Assembly (NCBI RefSeq): GCF_014284155.1 | Contig: NZ_JACOFZ010000008.1 | Coordinates: forward strand, 1-64,000 | Direction of reading: 5' to 3' | DNA: 64,000 bases | Source of the DNA: Affinundibacterium nitidum | GTDB lineage: Bacteria > Pseudomonadota > Gammaproteobacteria > Burkholderiales > Burkholderiaceae_D | In this document: positions 41,205 through 50,407 of the stretch, piece by piece | Position numbering within the stretch: position 1 is the first letter of the stretch | Layout of the letters: every line of letters begins with the position of its first letter | Made by a program: the position numbers and the translations under genes | The notes under the pieces: model-generated | Seen by the model: only the letters and a program-made list of their open reading frames with translations | The model's database searches: none | What the model was told of the DNA's origin: nothing

Positions 41205-43265
41205 ATGCGCCCACAACTCAATTCCTTAAATCAGACAATAACAAATGCAAGCGCGAGTGTAGACTCTCACATTGAGAAAACACCTATCGGCGAGACACTC
41301 ACCCGTATTCTGCATCAAAACTCAGTCGAACTGGATACTAAAAATTTTCCGGCCAGTTTGTATTTAGAATCTTTGTTGTACATGCTGTATTGGTTTCATC
41401 GCTTACGCGCCCCTCAACGCAAAACGACCGCTAGCGAAAATATTAGTGCCTATCTCAATGTCGCACCAAATGCAGCGGTGGTTAAGGCCTTGCTCCAAGA
41501 TCAATCACTCAAAGTAGGTGCTAAGGACAGGGTTGAACAAGGCCTAGTGGTTCGAAAAACAGTCGATATTTTACTCATGCGAGATACTCCTCACGGTCGC
41601 GAATTTTTGACCATAGAGAGGGAATTTTTTCCAACTGGTTTAGCATTACCCGGCGGTCTTTTGATCGACGAAGACGAACATAATGACGCTGGCATTCCAC
41701 CGAATATCTATGCAGCGCTCCGCGTCACTGCGAGCAAGATCTTTAGAGCAACTCATGCGCAATTCGGCATTGCTGAAGAAGAGCAAAGAAAATACTATTT
41801 CGTGCGCAGCGAAGCACAAGCAGAAGCTCGCATCTACATGGATAGGACGATTTCTCATACCTACCGCGATCATCTCAAAGAAATCAGTATTCCGTCCGAC
41901 CCAAGACATTTAGTTGACACCTTGGGTTTTCTGGTTGAGATCGTATGCTGCACAGAAATCGCCGGGCATTGGTTGCCAGCCAGCGTCATCAACACGCCTT
42001 ACGCTAAAGAAGCGAACTTCGCGTTTGGACATCATAAACAGATAGCCGCGGCACTGATTGCGAAAAACTTCAACAAACAAAGCGGGGTTTCTCATCATGA
42101 GTGGATCCGAGAAATCGTCAACCATCCCTTGGAAAACTATCGAGCCCTACAACAGCGCTTTCACGATAACAAATTCCAAGTCAATACTTCTATCATCGAA
42201 TTGTTACCCGTGATCGACTATGTACGTCATCAACTATCGATGCCAGCCATCAATGAGAAATGCGAGCGGCACTCTGCCTTAGCGATCGCACGTGAACAAC
42301 TCCAACACAAACTTCATCACGTCACCATTCAGAACGGAACTGTTTGTCCCTATGAGGCAACGCTACGTGTGATCTTTGAATCATTGAATTTTTTTGATAC
42401 TGCGTGTCGAATCGAAAAAAAACTAAGCATACATTTTCAAAAGAAGTACTGGTATCGCTATGAAGAATTAATGCAAAGAATACCGCAGCTGATCATCATT
42501 CCCACCTTCGACAATATCTCAGCGACCGATCTGATGAAAATCCGTGGTATCCCTCTGTATTTTATTGGCGTATCGCCTGAACCGGTCTATGTCGATGAGT
42601 TTTGGCAATCACCGCTCGAATTTCTGATCCACGATCTCAATCACTCATGGAAAATGATGGACATGGATGACCGCTATTTTGCGCGCCATCCAGAACTAAG
42701 TCTGGATCAATTTCTGCAACAAGCAAACACGTTTGTTCACAAGTATCTACCTCGTATCGCCATTCAAAAGTCCGACACGCAGGAACAAAAGGAAATTAAG
42801 AAATTGAAGAAAATCATCCTGTTCGAGGTGGTACATGAAGACGCTAGACCGATTTTGCCTGAAATTATCTGTGAAGCTTTACTTGAAGATGAGGGCTACG
42901 AATTTCCAGATAGCATCATCCGCTACGACGAAAGTGGACAGCAAGCTTATTTAGAACAACGCACTATTCCTGGAATTACCGCCCTGTCCTACGTGCGCCA
43001 TAAACTACAACATGGATTCTTTGATCAAACCGACTCGCAAAATATTCAAATCGTCTCGCCACAATATCGTTCGGTCGATTGGATAGTTAAAGCCACTGTC
43101 GAGTTGCTGCACGAGCTGAATGCAAACATCCCTGAACAGATACAAAATGAAGGCTTAAGCGCCTATTTAACCCGACAAGCTTGTTCACGAGGCCCAACCA
43201 TACTACACGCGCCTGAGCGAGTTGATGTCGCGGTCAGCCAATATGGCGATGGCACAATTATCTAA
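41205..43265 (+). CDS. Orphan protein with degenerate Nudix-like domain
   Basis: 686 residues from the ATG at 41205; in-frame starts back to 41019 add only a Cys-rich, poorly conserved-looking leader overlapping the opposite gene. No signal peptide or membrane helix. Residues about 118-185 (VDILLMRDTPHGREFLTIER, LALPGGLLIDEDEH) have the shape of a Nudix domain, but the catalytic REUxEE is missing (AALRVTASK instead), so it is probably inactive. A second block around residue 475 (FLIHDLNHSWKMMDMDDRYF) has a clustered H-D-x2-N-H pattern, and a third has FEVVHEDARPILPEIICEAL. Both may be metal sites. I do not recognise the whole. The gene stands alone. Confidence 0.7.
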   Translation: MRPQLNSLNQTITNASASVDSHIEKTPIGETLTRILHQNSVELDTKNFPASLYLESLLYMLYWFHRLRAPQRKTTASENISAYLNVAPNAAVVKALLQDQSLKVGAKDRVEQGLVVRKTVDILLMRDTPHGREFLTIEREFFPTGLALPGGLLIDEDEHNDAGIPPNIYAALRVTASKIFRATHAQFGIAEEEQRKYYFVRSEAQAEARIYMDRTISHTYRDHLKEISIPSDPRHLVDTLGFLVEIVCCTEIAGHWLPASVINTPYAKEANFAFGHHKQIAAALIAKNFNKQSGVSHHEWIREIVNHPLENYRALQQRFHDNKFQVNTSIIELLPVIDYVRHQLSMPAINEKCERHSALAIAREQLQHKLHHVTIQNGTVCPYEATLRVIFESLNFFDTACRIEKKLSIHFQKKYWYRYEELMQRIPQLIIIPTFDNISATDLMKIRGIPLYFIGVSPEPVYVDEFWQSPLEFLIHDLNHSWKMMDMDDRYFARHPELSLDQFLQQANTFVHKYLPRIAIQKSDTQEQKEIKKLKKIILFEVVHEDARPILPEIICEALLEDEGYEFPDSIIRYDESGQQAYLEQRTIPGITALSYVRHKLQHGFFDQTDSQNIQIVSPQYRSVDWIVKATVELLHELNANIPEQIQNEGLSAYLTRQACSRGPTILHAPERVDVAVSQYGDGTII

Positions 43266-43364
43266 GCAGTGCAAATAGGGCAACATTTATCTTTTATCAA
43301 AAGAAGCAGCAATTTAGCCACACGTAAAACACGGTTGACGAAAAAAGCGTAGAATCATTTCACT

Positions 43365-43919
43365 ATGAAAACAATGATGAGACTACTACTTGCTGCTTTT
43401 TTGAGCATCCTAAGCATGAACGCTGCATGGGCAGAAATGCGTATGAGTATGGTTGCGGTCAGCCCTAAGCAGGTGCCTGACCTCAAACGAAGCCAACGCG
43501 CCCTTGAGCAAGTGCTCTTCAAAAGCAATGCCGCTAGTACGCTCAATATTGGCACCTCGTGGCATGCCATCCATTATTTGATTACGGGTAAGACATCAAG
43601 CCCCGTGCCTGGCGCGGGTGAAGTGATTTTCGGTGGTACTGAAATCGGTAACGATCTCGGTTTTGGCCCAGCTCATTTATTTTCTGCTGAAGAAGTAAAA
43701 ACGATTTCTGATGCGCTACAAGCGTTCCCGCTCAAAACCTTCACGGGTCGTTACGACGTCAAGCAAATGCAGGCCAGTAAAATTTACCCTGAAAATTGGC
43801 TCAAAGAAGGCGACATTGGTCGTGCCAGACTCTTAGATTACTTCCAACAAATTCTCAACTTCTACGCCAATGCGGCGAAAAACGGTCAAGCGATCGTTTT
43901 TGTCGTTCATCAAAAATAA
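43365..43919 (+). CDS. Exported DUF1877 (YfbM-like) protein
   Basis: 184 residues. A signal peptide (about 1-24, MNAAWA) precedes a domain that starts again with MRMSMVAVSPKQVPDL, as E. coli YfbM does at its own N-terminus; the family features LNIGTSWHAIHYLITG, IGNDLGFGPAHLFSAEEVK and WLKEGDIGRARLLDYFQQIL follow. YfbM proteins are normally cytoplasmic, so export here is unusual. The function of the family is unknown. Single gene. Confidence 0.88.
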   Translation: MKTMMRLLLAAFLSILSMNAAWAEMRMSMVAVSPKQVPDLKRSQRALEQVLFKSNAASTLNIGTSWHAIHYLITGKTSSPVPGAGEVIFGGTEIGNDLGFGPAHLFSAEEVKTISDALQAFPLKTFTGRYDVKQMQASKIYPENWLKEGDIGRARLLDYFQQILNFYANAAKNGQAIVFVVHQK

Positions 43920-43932
43920 GCGTATATAACGA

Positions 43933-43964
43933 GCGAGGGCAAGCAAGCTTGCTGCGCGCCTCGC
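43933..43964. terminator. Hairpin between convergent genes
   Basis: GCGAGG (43933-43938) pairs with CCTCGC (43959-43964) around an inner palindrome AGCAAGCTTGCT. No T-run follows on the plus strand, so it is only a possible terminator. Confidence 0.4.
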
Positions 43965-43974
43965 CACTCAGACT

Positions 43975-44796
43975 TTATTTTGCACGCCAAACGATTCTCT
44001 GCATGCCGCTCCAGCTACGCCCAGGTTCCAAAGCAACGGGGCGCATGATCGTTGCCGCTTCAACGCAAACCATGCGTTGGAAACCATCAACTTCAAGATC
44101 ACCGATTTGGGCGCCCTTTTCTGCTCCAGGATTCCACACCACGGCGTCTTGAAAGCCAGCTTGCGAAACCTCCACCGTTTGATGCGCTTGTTCAATCACT
44201 ACCGATTGAGCCACATTGGCATAAATCCGGTCGACCTCGCCTGAAATACGTAGAACTTCTTCTTCCTGACGACAGCCGTTTTGGCCAGTCACGGTATCTC
44301 GATAGCTCAATCCACCTAAACCATGTAACCGTGTTTCCTTAATATCTTCGATCTTGAAGTAAGTATGCAAAGCCGTAGTAAATTGGAACACCGTATCGCC
44401 AGTATTGGTCACACTAAAATCTAATTGCAGCGTGTCGCCCGCAAGTGTCACCGTATATTCAGCGCGGAATACATGCGGCCACAACATCAAACGTGCGATA
44501 TTTTCTTGCAGCTCAAACACGACTTGCCCTGCACCCTGCTCAGTTTGACCAGCGCTCAGCATTTTCCATAGTGCGTTGCGCGCAAAACCATGTTTAGGCA
44601 AGACACCCATACCGGAAAATTGAGGAAAAACGATAGGTACACCACCACGGATAGCCGCGCCCTCGGTGAACTCGGAACTGGAGCTCAAGAACAATTGCTC
44701 CGGCCCTCCTGCAGGAATCCAAGAGCACATATGTGCACCGTGGGTAACTAATTCGGCACGAGCGCCGTCCGCTGAACTAACGATAATTCTATCCAT
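43975..44796 (-). CDS. yeaD: D-hexose-6-phosphate mutarotase
   Basis: 273 residues with the aldose-1-epimerase-like fold of YeaD: GGVPIVFPQFSGMGVLPKHGFARNAL (split over about 52-77) supplies the sugar-binding Arg and His, and ALHTYFKIEDI supplies the catalytic His. The C-terminal acidic site is in WNPGAEKGAQIGDL. It interconverts alpha and beta forms of hexose 6-phosphates, supporting glycolysis. Monocistronic. Confidence 0.9.
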   Translation of the reverse strand: MDRIIVSSADGARAELVTHGAHMCSWIPAGGPEQLFLSSSSEFTEGAAIRGGVPIVFPQFSGMGVLPKHGFARNALWKMLSAGQTEQGAGQVVFELQENIARLMLWPHVFRAEYTVTLAGDTLQLDFSVTNTGDTVFQFTTALHTYFKIEDIKETRLHGLGGLSYRDTVTGQNGCRQEEEVLRISGEVDRIYANVAQSVVIEQAHQTVEVSQAGFQDAVVWNPGAEKGAQIGDLEVDGFQRMVCVEAATIMRPVALEPGRSWSGMQRIVWRAK

Positions 44797-45031
44797 GAAA
44801 CGAGAATCCTTTGAGCTTGAAACGAGCAGAATAAAGTGCAGCTAAACCAAAAACAGAGGCAAAAATACAATCCATCCGCATTTTAAAGCCTCGCCACCCT
44901 GATTTCGACCTTTGACACCGCGATTTTTGCATTCTGTCGCTAAGGCACTGCAATTGCCAACGGCTTACCGTAGACTTCACACTTAAGAAATCCAACACGA
45001 CGGGATTCCAATTTTTTATCAGGGGGCGGAT

Positions 45032-46291
45032 ATGTTTAAACGTTTAGCAATCACATCAGCAGTATTGGTAGCGCTAGGTGTAGCGGTGAGCGGCTGTGAA
45101 ATCAGCATCAATGACAACGGCATTAAGGGTAGCGGTAAAATCGTTAATGAAAAGCGCGATGCCAGTAACTTCGAAGCGATCAGTAATAATTCGCCATTCA
45201 ATGTGCTGTTAGTCGCTGATGGAAAAGAGGGTAAGAATACTGTTGAAGTGGAAGGTGACGACAATTTCGTTCGTGAAGTAGAGACCTCTGTTGAGAACGG
45301 TACACTGGTGATTCGCAACAAGCGTCGTGGCAGTGTGCACTTTTCTTGGGGTCATAATCCAACCACGATTACAGTCCACGTAGCCAACATCAGCAAAATT
45401 ACCAATTCAGGTAGCGGCGATGTCGAATTGCGCCAATTGCATAGCGATAAATTGGAAATTGTGAGCGAAGGACCGGGCGATCTGCAAGCAAGTGGTACAG
45501 CGAACGAACTGAATTTCCGCGCGACGGGTAGCGGCGATACCAATATGCGCCAACTCGTGGTTAAGAAGATGACTTTGGAAATGACAGGTCCTGGTGACAC
45601 CGAATTAGGCGAAGTTGCGCAAACAATGTCTGCACGTTTGAGTGGCAGCGGAGATTTGAATGTTGCCAAATTACGTAGTGAACAAACGCAATTAAGTATT
45701 AATGGTCCTGGTAGCATTAATTTGCGTGGTGTCACCAAGAACCTCGAAGTAGAGATGTCTGGTTCTGGTGATTTGTCCATCGACGAAATTCAAGCCGACA
45801 CGACCGATATCACAATGTCAGGCCCAGGCGAAGCCAACCTAGTCGGCGAAACTAAACAATTAAAACTGAAAGTCAGTGGATCGGGTAACGTTGATGCTAG
45901 TCGTCTCAAAGTCGGTAGTGCAGACATTCGCAACTCAGGCCCAGGTGATTTGAACTTCAAAGTATTGAAAGGTAATATCACCATCGATTTGAGTGGCTCT
46001 GGTGACTTCGATGCAGATTTGGCCGATGCCGACAAAGTCGATTTACATGCCGACGGCCCAGGCAGTGTGACTTTGCGTGGCGGTGCAAAAAAATTGAACG
46101 CGACCTTGAATGGCTCTGGTGACTTACATGCTTCTAGCCTTCTGCTGGAATTGGCATCGGTTAAAGTCAATGGCCCAGGCGAAGCGACCGTCAATGTCAA
46201 AGCAGCCAATGCGGCGGCAGCTGAACAGAGTTCAATCAAAAATGGATCTCGCTTGGTAACGATCGACCAAAACGGTGTGGTCAAACAATAA
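45032..46291 (+). CDS. Lipoprotein with alternating GSG/GPG repeats (DUF2807)
   Basis: 419 residues with a lipoprotein signal (VAVSGC, Cys22) and a DUF2807/head-GIN start (GSGKIVNEKRDASNFEAISN). From about residue 126 to 385 the chain is built of about fourteen turns of roughly 19 residues. Each turn has a corner motif that alternates strictly between GSG (SGSGD, TGSGD, NGSGD) and GPG (EGPGD, TGPGD, SGPGE). This predicts a long right-angled beta-solenoid with period two. It probably sits in the outer membrane facing the periplasm or outside, and may be an adhesin or scaffold. The tail (AANAAAAEQ...) is flexible. Confidence 0.88.
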   Translation: MFKRLAITSAVLVALGVAVSGCEISINDNGIKGSGKIVNEKRDASNFEAISNNSPFNVLLVADGKEGKNTVEVEGDDNFVREVETSVENGTLVIRNKRRGSVHFSWGHNPTTITVHVANISKITNSGSGDVELRQLHSDKLEIVSEGPGDLQASGTANELNFRATGSGDTNMRQLVVKKMTLEMTGPGDTELGEVAQTMSARLSGSGDLNVAKLRSEQTQLSINGPGSINLRGVTKNLEVEMSGSGDLSIDEIQADTTDITMSGPGEANLVGETKQLKLKVSGSGNVDASRLKVGSADIRNSGPGDLNFKVLKGNITIDLSGSGDFDADLADADKVDLHADGPGSVTLRGGAKKLNATLNGSGDLHASSLLLELASVKVNGPGEATVNVKAANAAAAEQSSIKNGSRLVTIDQNGVVKQ

Positions 46292-46311
46292 GCAGTCGTT
46301 CAAGCAAAACA

Positions 46312-46346
46312 AACGCCAGCACTTAAACAAGGCTGGCGTTTTTTTT
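46312..46346 (+). terminator. Intrinsic terminator after the DUF2807 gene
   Basis: AACGCCAGC / GCTGGCGTT with an 11-base loop, then a run of eight T. Very strong candidate. Confidence 0.93.
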
Positions 46347-46360
46347 ATGGTGAACTTAGT

Positions 46361-46852
46361 CTAATCTTTCAGGCCTAGCGCCAAGCGAATTTTGGCTTCA
46401 ATTTCTGCTTGGTCCTGTGCTTTAAACCCTTTATGCACATAGATCAATTTACCATCACGCCCGATCAAATAACTGCTTGGCATACCTTTGACTTCGTATT
46501 GGGTAGGCACGCTTCCTTCTGCATCAAACGCCAAAGTGAATTGCGTAGGATTTTTACTCAAAAATTTCTGAGCATCCTCGTTTGATTTATCGACATTAAT
46601 GGCAATAATGCGCAAACCGGCGCTACCATATTTCTTCTGCAGATCGTTCATGAAGGGAAACGATTGCTTGCATGGCCCGCACCATGAAGCCCAAAAATCA
46701 ACGTACACAACTTTACCGGCATGTTCACGCAAACTCACTTTGCCGCTCTGTCCGGGAAGTTCAAAGCCAAGTTGCTTGGGCTCTTGTGCAGCTACCAACT
46801 GCGTGAAACCAGCGATCGACAGTATCGCGGCATATTTCAATAAAGTTTTCAT
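46361..46852 (-). CDS. TlpA-type periplasmic thioredoxin-like protein
   Basis: 163 residues starting at the ATG at 46852 (GGAG eight bases upstream; adjacent GTG at 46855 rejected). Signal peptide about 1-22. The thioredoxin fold has the active site WASWCGPCKQSF (Cys58/Cys61) and cis-Pro in KGMPSSYLI. It reduces disulfides in the periplasm, as TlpA/ResA proteins do in cytochrome maturation or thiol repair. Its redox partner and substrate are not in the window. Confidence 0.93.
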   Translation of the reverse strand: MKTLLKYAAILSIAGFTQLVAAQEPKQLGFELPGQSGKVSLREHAGKVVYVDFWASWCGPCKQSFPFMNDLQKKYGSAGLRIIAINVDKSNEDAQKFLSKNPTQFTLAFDAEGSVPTQYEVKGMPSSYLIGRDGKLIYVHKGFKAQDQAEIEAKIRLALGLKD

Positions 46853-46949
46853 CACCAGGACTCCCTCCGCATCAATTGGACTTTAGTGCTAAGTACATGC
46901 TAGCACGAAAAATTGGGAAGAAGTTTGCGCTTACACTTTGAAACACCCT

Positions 46950-47351
46950 TTAGTAGTTGCGGTGTGCTCGATAGCTGTGTTTTAGTACCAAACGCGATGT
47001 CGCCACCAAGGTGTTTAAGCCTAATAGCAAAGGGGTCAAGGAAAATTGGGGGAGCAACCAAACTTGTCCCTTGGGCGGCTGAACTTGAGTGCAAGCCGTA
47101 ATCACTGGATGAACCCATTCGGCCTCAGGTGTGACTTCGAGCAAGACATCACCGTCCGAATTTGTATGAAAGTAAATTTCGCCGCCGTGCAAAAGGCGCA
47201 AACAAATACCCTGTCCTGAGGTCGGTTTATTCCCAAGCTGTTTTTGTAGCTCTTGGTTATTGAGCTCCATCCAGCCTTCAAGTTCAGTGATATTGTCAAA
47301 TGGGAGCCACGGGTATTCACGTGGCTCTTGGATCTCTTCAGAACTATTCAT
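46950..47351 (-). CDS. Small protein coupled to the TraB/GumN gene
   Basis: 133 residues. Its ATG overlaps the stop codon of the TraB/GumN gene (TAATG), so the two are translationally coupled. Acidic N-terminus, an aromatic segment (EYPWLPFDNITELEGWMEL), and a central part with LRLLHGGEIYFHTNSDGD and VTPEAEWVHPVIT. No signal peptide or membrane helix. Not recognised. As the partner shown to be exported, TraB, has a signal peptide and this protein does not, direct contact is doubtful. Confidence 0.65.
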   Translation of the reverse strand: MNSSEEIQEPREYPWLPFDNITELEGWMELNNQELQKQLGNKPTSGQGICLRLLHGGEIYFHTNSDGDVLLEVTPEAEWVHPVITACTQVQPPKGQVWLLPQFSLTPLLLGLNTLVATSRLVLKHSYRAHRNY

Positions 47352-48319
47352 TAGCGGATCTGCTTCACTTGCCAGGCCTGTTTTTGCATCAGATGCAGAA
47401 TACTATTGTCGCCTGCTAGATGTCCAGCACCAAGTACCACGAATAGTTTCTTACCTTCCGCGGCGAGCTTAGCGATTTTTTCAATCATCGGAGCATTTCG
47501 ATCGTCCATTAATCGTTTCATCAAGGCTTGCGACCCTGCATCACGGTTGCCAGCATCACGCAGAATTTGGCCTAATGCTGCTGCGTCACCTTGCGTCCAA
47601 GTTTCAGCGATTCGATTGAGCTCTTTTGGCGCTTCGCCTTTACGCACCGAATCTAAAGCTGCAGCCAACAGAGCATCCCCCTCGGCGTCGCTTAAATCAC
47701 CCAGTACATTGCCTTGAAAGCTCACGCCTTCAAGTTCGACTAATTGCTTTTTATCTTTGCGGCTCTGTAAGATGAAATGCAAATCAATTCCCTGCGCCGG
47801 TTCAAAACCTAATTGCTGACCAATACTAATGGTTAAACCCATCGCAACCATCACCGGCTTGAAGCGTTGAAACTGTTCAATATTCGGACCCGTCATCGAC
47901 TTCAATGACTCCCATGTTGCTGGGCTTAAGTGTTTTTCGAGCTTATCCGGTGATGCGTAACTGAGTTTCTCGACGATTTCACTGCTAGTCTCAGTGTTAG
48001 AGACGTCTGCCTCAACGACCACGGTGTCGGCTTGTTTATAAGCCTTCAAGACGGCAGGTGACATCGGATAAAAATCAGCCCGCGCGACATGAATTGATCC
48101 AAACAAGTAAACTTTCAACGCTCTTTTCTTGTCGCCTTCTTTCGCTGCGGTAGCGGGGATCTCAATTTCATACAGCAGTCCTTTCACTTTTGAGGGCGCT
48201 ACTGATTTAGTCTTATTTATTTTGGCATCCGTCTGTGCGTTAGCACTGGGTGCCAAATTCAATGAACTGAAGGCGAAGACTGCGGTGAGCATGGCCAAAC
48301 GCGGCGTGAGTGAAAACAT
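47351..48319 (-). CDS. Exported TraB/GumN family protein
   Basis: 322 residues with signal peptide (about 1-28, SANAQ). The TraB/GumN (Tiki-like) fold has GSIHVARADFYPMSPAVLKA (N-terminal GxxH), VVVEADVSNTE, ELEGVSFQ and the C-terminal VVLGAGHLAGDNS. The conserved His and acidic residues are the metal site expected for the Tiki-type metalloprotease fold. The natural substrate is not known in bacteria. First gene of a two-gene unit. Confidence 0.92.
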   Translation of the reverse strand: MFSLTPRLAMLTAVFAFSSLNLAPSANAQTDAKINKTKSVAPSKVKGLLYEIEIPATAAKEGDKKRALKVYLFGSIHVARADFYPMSPAVLKAYKQADTVVVEADVSNTETSSEIVEKLSYASPDKLEKHLSPATWESLKSMTGPNIEQFQRFKPVMVAMGLTISIGQQLGFEPAQGIDLHFILQSRKDKKQLVELEGVSFQGNVLGDLSDAEGDALLAAALDSVRKGEAPKELNRIAETWTQGDAAALGQILRDAGNRDAGSQALMKRLMDDRNAPMIEKIAKLAAEGKKLFVVLGAGHLAGDNSILHLMQKQAWQVKQIR

Positions 48320-48784
48320 AGCTTTACCTCTTTTTGAAGATTATCGTCTCATCATTTGCTAGTCCATAGACCAGTCATGTTTGGCGGCAATATACACCAA
48401 AAATTACTCGCCAGAGAAAGTAAAAGCCCAGTGGTCAGGCAACCGCCTATCAGGAAAATCAATAGCAAATTATTTGCTCAAATTAACTAAGAAAATTCAT
48501 ATGCTATTTCCACATGGAAAATCGAATGAACTATTTTCAAAATCGATGGACTAAGGGTCGCAATTAACGGCGAAAGCGATGCTGAGTGCGGAATACAACA
48601 AACCGTGACGATGCTGCTATGCAGTGCAGGATTTTTTTCATAAAAGGCGCTTTGAGCGTGTTTTCCTCTTTACTGTTTAGCTATAAATCGCGTATGTTAC
48701 GCTGTTTGTCAAAATAGATCCTAGACGACTTTTGTCGCGAAGGAATAAGAAATCCAAAATTTGAATTTGCCTTAAGGAAACACT
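48320..48784. other. Divergent intergenic region (TraB / amino acid permease)
   Basis: 465 bases, the largest gap. It contains a partial palindrome TTTCCA-CA-TGGAAA (48507-48520), a candidate operator of unknown protein, and AT-rich stretches. No gene or RNA family was recognised; the length before the permease would allow a leader RNA. Confidence 0.35.
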
Positions 48785-50338
48785 ATGCTTTTTGATCGCA
48801 TTAAATCACTAGACGAAATCTTGGCAACAGCCGAGAAAAAGTCTCTGCATCGCTCTTTAGGTGCATTCCAACTAACCATGTTGGGTATTGGTGCCATTAT
48901 CGGTACAGGTATTTTCGTTTTGACAGCGGCAGCGGCACAAAAAGCCGGCCCTGGCATGATGTACTCATTTATTATCGCTGGCTTCGTCTGTGCAGTTGCT
49001 GCACTTTGCTACTCTGAACTGGTTGCCATGGCACCTGTTTCCGGTTCTGCTTACACCTACACCTATGCGGTGATGGGTGAGCTAATGGCTTGGACCGTGG
49101 GCTGGGCACTAGTGCTCGAATATGCAGTTGCCGCCGCCGCGGTCTGCGTCGGCTGGTCTGGCTATGTCATGGGCTTGGTTCAGAAAGCAACCGGCTTCGC
49201 TTTACCTGAGCTTCTCAGCCGTGGCCCATCATGGTCTATGAATGGTTTCATGCCAGTGATCGATTTCACACACGGCATCGTTAACGTACCGGCTATCATT
49301 GTGGCTTTGGTCATCACCACTTTGCTGGTAAAAGGCACAAGCGAAAGTGCAAAAGTAAATGCGATTTTGGTGGCGGTTAAAGTCACTGCATTGTCTGCAT
49401 TTATCGTCATCACGTTGCCACTGATCAGCGGCGATAACTTCGCACCAATGTTGCCAAATGGCTGGGTTGGTTCACAAGGTAGCGGTGTTGGTGTAGTCGG
49501 TGCCGCGGCTTCTATCTTCTTTGCCTACGTTGGTTTCGATGCAGTATCAACAGCAGCAGAAGAAACAAAAAATCCACAACGGAATGTACCAATTGGTTTG
49601 ATCGGTTCCTTAGGTATCTGTACCGTGTTCTACATGTTGGTTGCTGCTGGTGTTGTAGGTTCAGTTGGCGCACAACCAATCACTTCCTTGACAGGCGCAG
49701 TATTGTCTCCTGACTCTGCGGAATTCGTTGCACGTTGCGCACAATTAGCTTCCGAAGGAAGTTCACCGATCGTATGTTCACATGAAGCATTGGCTGAAGT
49801 TTTGAGCAAATTACACTACGAGCAAGTTTCCAAATTGGTCGGTTTGGCAGCAAGTATCGCGTTGCCAAGCGTTATTTTGATGATGATTTTCGGTCAAACA
49901 CGTATCTTCTTCGTGATGGCACGTGACGGTCTCTTGCCAGAAAAATTGGCTGACATTCATCCGAAATGGAAAACGCCTTGGTTGATGACTATCGTGACAG
50001 GTATCTTCGTTGCGATCGCAGCTGCCTTCTTCCCAGTTGGTCAGTTGGCGGATATCTCTAACTCCGGTACATTGTTCGCATTCTTCATGGTGTCAATCGC
50101 TGTATTGATCTTGCGTAAGACAGATCCAGATCGTCATCGTCCATTCAAAACACCATTGATTTGGGTGGTAGCACCAGTTGCTGCTGCAGGAACTTTGTTC
50201 TTGTTCTTCAGCTTACCAACCATCGCCCAGTTAGTATTGCCAATCTGGGGTAGCGTGGGCTTGGCCATCTACTTCCTGTATAGCCGCAAACACTCACATG
50301 TGGGCAAAGCACTGGCAGAAAAAGCAGCTGGTAAATAA
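48785..50338 (+). CDS. APC-family amino acid permease (cationic type)
   Basis: 517 residues, twelve to fourteen hydrophobic helices. N-terminal GIGAIIGTGIFVLTAAAA is the substrate-binding unwound helix of APC transporters, and SGSAYTYTYAVMGELMAW and FDAVSTAAEETKNPQRNVP are the hallmarks of the CAT/YfnA subfamily (cationic amino acids and amino acid exchangers). It sits in the inner membrane and uses the proton gradient. Strong ribosome site (AAGGAA) and terminator, so it is monocistronic. Confidence 0.95.
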   Translation: MLFDRIKSLDEILATAEKKSLHRSLGAFQLTMLGIGAIIGTGIFVLTAAAAQKAGPGMMYSFIIAGFVCAVAALCYSELVAMAPVSGSAYTYTYAVMGELMAWTVGWALVLEYAVAAAAVCVGWSGYVMGLVQKATGFALPELLSRGPSWSMNGFMPVIDFTHGIVNVPAIIVALVITTLLVKGTSESAKVNAILVAVKVTALSAFIVITLPLISGDNFAPMLPNGWVGSQGSGVGVVGAAASIFFAYVGFDAVSTAAEETKNPQRNVPIGLIGSLGICTVFYMLVAAGVVGSVGAQPITSLTGAVLSPDSAEFVARCAQLASEGSSPIVCSHEALAEVLSKLHYEQVSKLVGLAASIALPSVILMMIFGQTRIFFVMARDGLLPEKLADIHPKWKTPWLMTIVTGIFVAIAAAFFPVGQLADISNSGTLFAFFMVSIAVLILRKTDPDRHRPFKTPLIWVVAPVAAAGTLFLFFSLPTIAQLVLPIWGSVGLAIYFLYSRKHSHVGKALAEKAAGK

Positions 50339-50360
50339 GCTGAATCTTTCGGTACAAATA

Positions 50361-50390
50361 AAAAAGCGACTCTTAGAGTCGCTTTTTTTT
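50361..50390. terminator. Bidirectional intrinsic terminator
   Basis: AGCGACTC - TTA - GAGTCGCT, flanked by A-run and an eight-T run, between the convergent permease and GNAT genes. Confidence 0.93.
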
Positions 50391-50407
50391 ACCTTGTGCT
50401 TATGAAA

